Shown: in pieces, positions 56,201-64,000 of the stretch
How positions within the stretch are numbered: position 1 is the stretch's first letter
Layout of the letters: each line of letters opens with the position of its first letter
Assembly: GCA_008711295.1 (NCBI GenBank)
Contig: VUYV01000053.1
Coordinates: forward strand, 4,990,239-5,054,238
DNA from: Anarhynchus alexandrinus
Lineage: Eukaryota; Chordata; Aves; Charadriiformes; Charadriidae
Length of the DNA stretch: 64,000 nt
Direction: 5' to 3'
Translations under genes and position numbers: made by a program
Notes under the pieces: model-generated
What the model was told of the DNA's origin: nothing
What the model saw: the letters and a program-made list of their open reading frames with translations, nothing else
Databases searched by the model: none

Positions 56201-58532
56201 ATTTTTGATGAAGCCAAGAGGCAATATACTTTTAAATCATGTTTTGGCCTGTGGAACCTATTGTCATAGCATACTACTGGGTCCATGATGTTAAATAAGC
56301 AAAAGTGGACAAGGCATCAGTATAGATGAAACAAAGATCCACAGCTGGGTTGGATGGGATACCATTTCCCAAGGGCTGGATGTTTTCAGGCCAGCACAGC
56401 TTGCAAGCCATTGTAAGAAAATTTCCTGATAGGTAAAAAGGAGTTTCCTTTCCTTTCCCTACTGTAGTGGTGTGGGCTATGGACAGGGACAGCTAATCTG
56501 GTTTATCTGGACATACTCTGTGCACAGTGAGGTTCCGCTTTCAGTTACAAGATGATACTCTTAGTAACTTCAGCATCAGGAGCTTCTTTGTAAGGCAGTT
56601 TGACTTCCATACAAAATTATTGGGGAAAAAAAAATATGTATAAATGGGCCCTGGATTTAAAACTTGCATTTTGCACTCATGCCAGATCTACTAGCTGTTG
56701 CACAGGTGGATAGAGGGTACAATTCATCAGTATTTAACAAGGTGGCTGTGCTAGGCTGAGAAATGGGTGAAAGAATTAACTAGGGAAATGCTGAAGTCCC
56801 TGCCTTGCAGAGGGTACAACCAACTGTGTTACCCCAAATGAAGCCAATGGTTTGCTCTGCAAACTAGGCCAACAGATTCTTGAAGTGTTAAAAAAATATT
56901 CATCTCTTTTCAAGTAAAAGCAGATTAAAAGAAGCTGGTTGGCTGTTTTCTACAATAAAACCCACCAACCTGTCCTTGTCCAGAATTTATTTCAATAACA
57001 TGTTCACTTCAAGAGTGAGTAATAAGAAGATTATTTTTTAAAAGTAAGAGGAAAAGAATATAAGCCTGAAAACCACTTTTGTTAGTGCTGCAGTATGCAT
57101 CTGTTGCAAGGTTAATAATAGAGTTATCTCTGTCGACAAAGGAAGGAGCCTGACAACAGAGAAGAAATCCAAATGGGTTTGAGTTCCTTGCATAATTGTT
57201 ATTTTAATTGCCATGTTCAGAAAATGCTTCAGAGGTTCCCCAAACACTGCTCATCTCCAGATGAGATTTACCAGTGCACCACTCGCAAGCTTTCTTTTGA
57301 AAAGTCACTTTCTTGTTTTATCATGTTTACAGAAACTGAAGTGAGAGTTAGTTATGAATCTTCTGTTATTTGAGTCGATGGCAGATGCTAGGAAGGCTTT
57401 GCTGTGTGATAGAGTTAAACTCTCTGGGACTGATTACAAAGAAATTCCATTAGCAATATTTAAATGCCGTCTTTGAAAGGCACTCAATAATATGTGTGTT
57501 GGCGCTGATCAAGAATAGTACCTTTTAAAAATGAAAAAGTAATGTGACTGTTAGTTTAACATAAAAATGTCAAACTGTGGGCAGTCTCTTGTCAATTAAA
57601 GAATCTGGGCTATTCCTAACGGGAATAAGGATGAAGGGGTGGGGGGGGAGAAGTGGGTACTAAAAATTGCAGATGTGCAGAACTACTCAGAGATAATTTG
57701 TGCTGGCAAATAACACTGTCAGCCAGTTTGGGAGTAATACAGGCAGCTTGATACCTGTTCTTCCTGAGCCACCTTAGTGATTTCTTTTTCTTACTATCTT
57801 CTTTAATAGCTAGGAAGGCTTCACAGCAAGCAGGGCTACATTAATGGTGTGCTGAGTGGAAGTGGATTTGTGCAGATTTAAAGAATGTGCTTTAGCAAGC
57901 TCATAAAATGTATTAAAACAGCAAACCTGCTTGTTGCTGAATTGAGGGATATACTTGTGAGAAGGAAAGGAGGGTCCTTAAACTCTAGAGGCTAGTGGAG
58001 CTGATGCTTAGATAGGAGTAAAGGCATGAAGATGTGCATCTCTGTTACCTGTCAGTTCCTGTTAAGGTTATGTCTCAGTATAAATAAAACACTGCAGTCA
58101 AGCATCAAACCTTGTCTCATCTAAAAGTAGGTTCCAAGAAAACAAGTGTCTGGTAGAAGTTCACTTGGAGGGAATGTTGTATAATGACTCTTCACTAGCT
58201 GGTACATGGGTCTGTTGCTTGCTGTTGGGAGGTCAGTGCCTGTTCTTTCTTTTAAATTAATATTATTTCCATTGTGTCATTCGCATCTCTGTCCCCATTC
58301 CCCCCGCCCTTTCTTTTTTTCTTCTTTTTTCTTTTCCCCAGCGACCTTTAAACCAGGCTATGTATCTAGTGTTTCAAAACTCTTCTCACTGTCTAGATAG
58401 TTACTAAGTGTTTGGTCCAAAAATATTCCACTTAAAATGAGGCCTGTGCAACAGTTGCTGCTGTGATAGTATGTGGATGTACATCAACAGCTGTCTTGTG
58501 ATTTAAATGTAAATTAGAAAGGGAGCATTAGC
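56201..58532. other. Intergenic, nothing recognised
   Basis: Single-copy-looking DNA with a G-run near 57640-57648. No gene recognised. Confidence 0.45.
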
Positions 58533-58645
58533 ATCTCCATTTTGCAAGGCAGGAGCTGAATGTTAGAGTGTGATTTGACCAAGGTCATGCAGGTCTGTGG
58601 CAGACCTAGAAACTGAACAACCCAGTCTGTTGTGTGAGCCCTGAG
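58533..58645 (+). mobile_element. MIR-like SINE fragment
   Basis: CTCCATTTTGCAAGGCAGGA, TTTGACCAAGGTCATGCAGG and TGTGGCAGACCTAGAAACTG follow the order of the conserved MIR core (CATTTTACAGATGAGG, GACTTGCCCAAGGTCAC, GGCAGAGCTGGGA). MIR is an ancient tRNA-derived SINE, present at low copy number in birds. The copy is diverged. Confidence 0.6.
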
Positions 58646-61391
58646 AAACTCTTTCATTTTAATCTTTATATTTTAATGATAAATCTGACTTGTTTGTCTA
58701 ACCAATTGCCCAGACTGAAACAAATTTCTTATTTTTCCCATGTGGTCCTTTCTTTTATTTTTTTTTTTTCAAATCCCTCTAAATGATACTTATAAATTGC
58801 CTACTGTACTTTTCCTTTTCAAGCCAGTAGTTTGGATCTTCCTCTTTTGTTAATCTGCTGCTCTTTTCACCTTAATGTCTTGTTTTAATACCTCTTTTAT
58901 CCCAACTTCTTAAAAGCATTTTATCCGTAGATTTGATGCCTTTTCATGTCAGCTTAATATTTTGTCCTCGCTTGGGGCCACCAGTCATTGGCTCACAGTT
59001 TTTGTCATTGCTAATTGTTATGCTTCGTTTTATTGCTGTGTCCTTCTGTTACCCTTTCCCAATACTTTGCTCAAAAGTGCTATATAAATAACTAAAATAT
59101 AGTGTAATGGGACAACTGTAAAGTAAATCAATCGACAACCTTGCTGTGAGGCCAAAACCTGGGGTCCCCTGGAACTATGCTGAAGAAAGTCAGCTGAAAG
59201 TTGTGCACCACTTTCTCTGAGCACCAGTACTATCAGAATTTCTCAGTGTTTTTAATCCCTAATATTAAGAGGGTTTTCTTTTTCATTTGTTCTCTAACAC
59301 AGAGGATAATTAGAAGATCTGATAGAAAGCAGGTGCAGTACTTAGGTTGCAACACAAAAGGCTGGTCTTTACATACTCCTGAAAAGGAAATAGAGTTCTA
59401 GGAATGCTGAGGACCAAATCCAAAACGGTTTTGAGTGACCAACTATCACTTCAGTTGTTTAAGGGAATAGTTGTTTAAGAAAGCTACAGTTTAACTGGAT
59501 ATGGAGTGAAGTCACTTTAAATGAATTTCAAGGTCTTGCATCAACTGTCATAAGCATGTGCCTAATTTCTGTCAGGCAATTGCTGTGGAGTTCTTGGCTC
59601 AACTCTTGACAAGGGCTGACCAGATTTGTCTCTAAGCCCACCATCAAGATCTGTCACTGTAGGGTTCCCCCATGCATGCTGCCAGTGGGGCCTGACCTGG
59701 TAGGTGTTTGTAATAGCTCAGCCTATGGAGCTGAGGAGGTTGGAGGAGGTGGCAGTGGTGGCTGTGCATCAGATCACTGGCTAGTTACCTAGTCTAAGAT
59801 AATGGAGACCTGGGTTTCTTCTCCTGACTTCACATGGGGTTTCAGGCCACATATGCTGTGAAAATATCCTAGTCCCCATGTTATGCTATGGGCTACCTGA
59901 GTTTGATGGGACACAGTAAGTCCCTCCTGGTAGAGCTTTTTCACACCATGTGGCATAACTAGATGTTGTAGCTGGCTGTGGGGGTTGCCGTGCAGTGGTG
60001 TTTGCAGATGATGCACTTGTCAGCTGTTAAAGAGAGTAAAGGCCCCTTCAGACAAAGGGGAAGGAGTTAGGGCCAAGGGCCTTTGAGGACTCTAGGGAGT
60101 GGTCAGTGTGAAGGCAATAAACTTGAGAGAAATATGTACTTGCTCTTGCTGAATGGAGAAGCTTTGGTATGTGCGGACTGGGGAGTGTCAGCCATGCCTG
60201 AGAGGTGGGTGAGGAGAGGCTAAGTGGACCAGTCCCTCAGCCAGATGAGATGGCAATTCATCATTGTCTTCTTGAGGGTCTTAAGAGATGTTTTGGAAGA
60301 AAGCATCCAATGTGACTGAGTGGAGGCAAAGCCAGAAGTCTGTGCTTACCTGCAGAGGACTCCCAGGGCCCATATCTGGCCACAGTGGGTGAAAGTCCCC
60401 TGCTTTGGCAGAGAAGGGAAGTTTGAAGCTCTGGAGAAGACTGCTTAGGTTACTGTACTAGTCACCCTAGGTGGTCTGGGGCAGGCTCCTTTGGCTGGGA
60501 GTCCTAGAAATGTTGGTATGTTCCTGTAGGTCAGCAGGTGACGTAAGGATTTCAATAACTAATGAGAGTTTTTAGCATTTCTGCTGTGCTTCAGAGGTCA
60601 GTGCAGCAGGTTTCACTGAACAGTTTTGTTAAAATTTTGTTAGTGTAATTGGATCTACTCAGCACCTTGGGTGAAAAATGTCTGAAAACAGATGTATCTT
60701 AATCTTAAAAACAAGATCTAAATAGTGTTAAAACAAGTCTGTCATACAACAAGACAGGTTAGAGATGGACAAGACCACTTAGGCTGTCCAGCTAAAGGTA
60801 GAACTGTCAGTCTTTTGGGCATGTGCTCTCAAATAAAGACAGCAATTCTTAGATCTGAAACAGCAACCATGTGATACTAGGAAAGCCTATACTCTTTGAC
60901 TTTGTACATTAGTGCTGAAGAGTGTCTGCTCTTGCCTTTGCAAGTTTGCAAGCATAGTAGCTCAAAGGCAAAAATGTGTGTTTTATCACAATACAAATAA
61001 GATCAAAGTCCTGAGAGTCCAAATTACAATTAAACCAAAGTTTGGTTATGCAGCATCATCTTTACTATTGCAGAGCCAGAAATGCTTTCTGCTAATGGCT
61101 GGAGCTCCTTTTTTCAGAGCAAAAGTAACTAGAATGAAGTAAATGGGTGACATGATATATGCGATGGGTTCTAAAAGATCTTTGGCACAACAGGAAATAT
61201 AATCTGCTATTGTAGCACAAATTTGAGCTCAAATGATTAAGGATTGGGGGNACAGTTTAGCTCTTTGAATTTGATATGATCTCTTACACACTAATTTGCC
61301 CAAAACAGCAGTTTTCCTTTGGTTTTGGCTTTTATGCTTTAAAAAACCAACACCATCTATTGGACAAAAGCATTAATTTTTAATTTTTTTT
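58646..61391. other. Intergenic, nothing recognised
   Basis: No gene recognised. A GGA/GGT-rich patch occurs at about 59730-59762. One undetermined base (N) is at 61251. Confidence 0.45.
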
Positions 61392-62268
61392 TCATTTGGC
61401 TAGAAATTGAAAATGCAGAAAATATAACAAATTACAGGAGAAAATAATTATTCTGCTATAGTTGCTGGCATACCATGGGAGTATGCTAGGGGAGATAAAG
61501 CTTGTTCTGCTGTGTGAGGCAAGTGCTGGTCCAAGAAACACCCATGAAGGAACAGTTTGAGGTGGAACTGTTTGTACTTCTGATTTCAAGATCAAGGAGA
61601 GGTGTGCAAAAAAAAGTGCAAAAGTAGTGCTTCTGTGGAACTTGGAATTCATTGTGTGTCATAATAATGACATATTTGATAATGGCTGTGAGGCTGTTCC
61701 TCCTCAGGGGTGTCAATAATGCTAGAGGTGTTGATAAGACATGAGAGGGGGCTGGGACAGGGTAGCACAGAGTGTTTTGGAAGGGTGTAGGAGAATTGTT
61801 AGAGCTGACTTCCCACTGATGGACAGTCAGAGGGGGAGATGTGTCCTGAGAGGTCAGCAGCGCAAAGAAATGTCCAGTAACTCTGAAAGGGACCCAAATC
61901 CATTTCTCAAATTTACCAATAACAAGTGGTGCTGGGACCTCCAGATGTCGTGAGGGGAACTTGAAAACTAGGTACAAGTAATCGGGTTCATAAGAGGTAT
62001 AATGAACATGTACATTTCCCTAAAAAAGCAGGGGATGGCATCGATTTTCTTCTTTATAGGAGCTCTGAATATGCATGTTCAAATGCAAATAAAGTTCTCG
62101 CAGTGTTTGGAACTTGTTAGGGCAGATGTTGCAAAGCAGTGAATTAGACACAGGGCAGGCAGTGGGTGGCGTAGATCTCTCTGGCAGATTGGACTTCCAT
62201 GGAAGTCTAAGATAACTTTGTAACTTTCGCAAGCCCTGTATAATCAGTAAAGCAAAAATTTTTGGCAT
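61392..62268 (-). pseudogene. Possible zinc-finger gene remnant with one C2H2 finger
   Basis: The minus-strand frame 62268-62020 (82 codons) contains CNICPNKFQTLRELYLHLNM then H, encoded at 62133-62071. The spacing is C-x2-C-x3-F-x5-L-x2-H-x3-H, an exact classical C2H2 finger with both hydrophobic core residues. Around it are Pro/Ser/Thr-rich residues. Downstream on the same strand two more frames are open, 61977-61486 (163 codons) and 61652-61392 (86 codons), in different frames from each other. That layout suits a frameshifted old retrocopy or exon fragment of a larger zinc-finger protein. No linker TGEKP, no second finger and no splice context were found, and I cannot name the parent gene. 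Confidence 0.42.
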
Positions 62269-64000
62269 AGCTGAAACTTTGGGCAGTTTTTAGGAGAAGT
62301 AAAATGTACCTCATTAATTTGACACGGGAATGTGTGAGCCTTTAATTAGGGACTCTCTAAAAGCGGCACTGGACTTCCCCTCATGTAATTGCTGCGGTGG
62401 AAACTTGTTCTCCTGAGTTTTAGATGTGTGTATCTTTTTTATTATTGCATTTTATCTTTAAAGAGGGAAAAAGTGTGTTTATTAAGGATAAATATAACCA
62501 CCTTAATGCAATGCATTAAGCATCTATTTATTACTAAGAAGCCTGCTTTAGCCGAGTGTGTGCTTGTAGAAAAGCAGAGCTATTGATTAGACTGCTTCCG
62601 AGGCACTTTACTCTCGTTACAGTTGGAGTAGATTTGGTGTGGTGTACTCTGGTTTCTATAAGCAGTGTACTATGCATGTGTGTTTTGTCTGCTGGATGTT
62701 TAATGGTTGATGTTGGAAGTGATTTTCTGTCTTATATGGCATTGGTATTGTTTGAATGGTGGAGTTTCCCTCTCCTTTCCATTTGCTTTGTTAGTGGTAA
62801 TAATTAACCAGCTCTCTGCTTTCACTTTTATTAATATATTGATCACCTGAGTATTTTAAATGGGGCCTCATGTACTTTTGCATGAAATGACACTCCCAAT
62901 AGCTCTAATATTTATCCCAAATAGCTTTTAAAAAGAAAAAAAAACCAAACAAACCAACAACGAACATTGCAGCACAAATGTTCTAAAATTATTTAGAAAA
63001 AAAGAGCTTAGAAATCTGGACACCAATATATGACTACAAGGATTTTTGTAATTCTTTTATCTGTGATGAAAATATATAGAGGCCTGGCTATTATTTGTGT
63101 ACATTATAGCTTTCACAGATTGCAGTCAGAGTAGGGTTGAGCAAGCTCATTTAGTTTTGTTATTTTTTTTATTTTTGAGATAAGGGAAAATATGCTAGAA
63201 AACTAGCTTTCTGTCTTTTCCATATTTTTTGTTTTAGTTTGAGACTTTTGGTTATGAATTAACTTCTATTTTACTCTTAGGAAGACTTTGGAAAACCTCT
63301 GTCCAGACATTTTTCCCACTTTTGAGCTCAGCAAAACTCATTTTTCTTGAGGAAGTTGACACAGTTTTTGGTTTGGTTTGTTTGTGTTTTTCCCCCCCCC
63401 CCTTTTGACCCTGTTTTTTCAGATCCTAACTCTTTTACTCCATATGCTACCTCAGGTTCTGTGCAAAATAGTTTGCAGGTTTCTAACTGGGAGTTTCACT
63501 ACTTAGACCCCTTGTTTCCAGTCTTTTAATCCAAGATTCTCCATGTAATACACGTGAAAGAAACTTGCTTCATGAAAACTGAAGTATTCCCTGTAAGGGA
63601 AACATTGATTTGCTGCTTTATGACAAATTTAACATTTCTGCTGTCTGATGTGGGGGTTTTCTTTGTTTATTTTGTGGGGGTTTTTTTGTTTGTTTGGCTG
63701 CTTTTTGGATTTGTGTTTGTTCTGTGTTTTTGTTTTGTTGTTTGTTTGTTTGTTTTAAACAAAAAAGGTTAAGTTCTTATCTTTGGAAACCAGGGATATT
63801 GGAGTTCATTTCTGGGAGACTTCTGCTTCCTCTTTCTTCTTCCCCAGAATGCAGCATGAGCAGCAGTGGCAAAGTCTGTGCTGTGCACAAGCAGATGAGT
63901 TGGAGGGGTGGGGAAAATCAGAAATATAAGACTAATTTCCATACCTAGGAAGCTCATTTCCTCTTCCTTGTACTGATCTGCACCAGCAACATCAGAGACT
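62269..64000. other. Intergenic, simple repeats only
   Basis: No gene recognised. It contains an A-rich AAAACC/AAAC patch near 62933-62962, a C-run near 63392-63402, and the T/G-rich tract listed separately. Confidence 0.5.
63648..63758. repeat. T/G-rich low-complexity and TTTG repeat
   Basis: Imperfect GGGGGTTTT and TTTG repeats. They generate spurious open frames rich in Phe, Val and Cys on the + strand. Confidence 0.8.

Noticed and set aside
63554..63948. Cys/Phe/Val-rich frames near the right end
   Set aside because: They translate TTTG and GGGGTTTT simple repeats.

Overview
The window is vertebrate nuclear DNA, most likely from a bird. It is AT-rich, has one split gene with GT-AG introns, and carries CR1 LINE 3' ends with the avian-style octamer tail (positions 105-189 and 56140-56200), older L3/CR1 LINE sequence, a MIR-like SINE and palindromic amniote repeats. 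Nothing bacterial, viral or plasmid-like was seen. Nearly all short open frames are chance frames in non-coding DNA.

Positions 3710-31427 (+ strand) hold the only gene I can name: the kinase domain and C-terminus of STK33, a CAMK-group serine/threonine kinase needed for sperm-tail formation in mammals. Nine recognisable exons, and a possible decayed tenth, lie in the expected order, but the gene looks broken. There is a one-base deletion in the alpha-C exon, a lost splice donor after the hinge exon, and a TGA stop in place of the Arg of the HRD catalytic motif. The DFG exon is missing or badly decayed, a second donor is probably lost, and there is probably a second TGA upstream of the C-terminal tail. 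Because introns remain, this is not a processed copy. It is either a unitary pseudogene or a decayed duplicate. The last two exons are otherwise open, and a poly(A) signal follows the stop.

Within and around it: 1-3709 is upstream intronic or flanking DNA with a ~1 kb minisatellite of 22-23 bp units (2040-3075), most carrying a TTCN3GAA palindrome. A hairpin sits in the first visible intron (4791-4846). An ancient minus-strand L3/CR1 LINE spans 11460-13525 and includes the longest open frame of the window. A second L3/CR1 copy lies at 29040-29900.

From 32106 to 64000 there is no gene I can recognise, only repeats, small tandem duplications and unannotated single-copy DNA. The exception is a minus-strand stretch at 61392-62268 that contains one textbook C2H2 zinc finger in disrupted surroundings. 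In mammals STK33 lies between LMO1 and TRIM66; neither is visible here.
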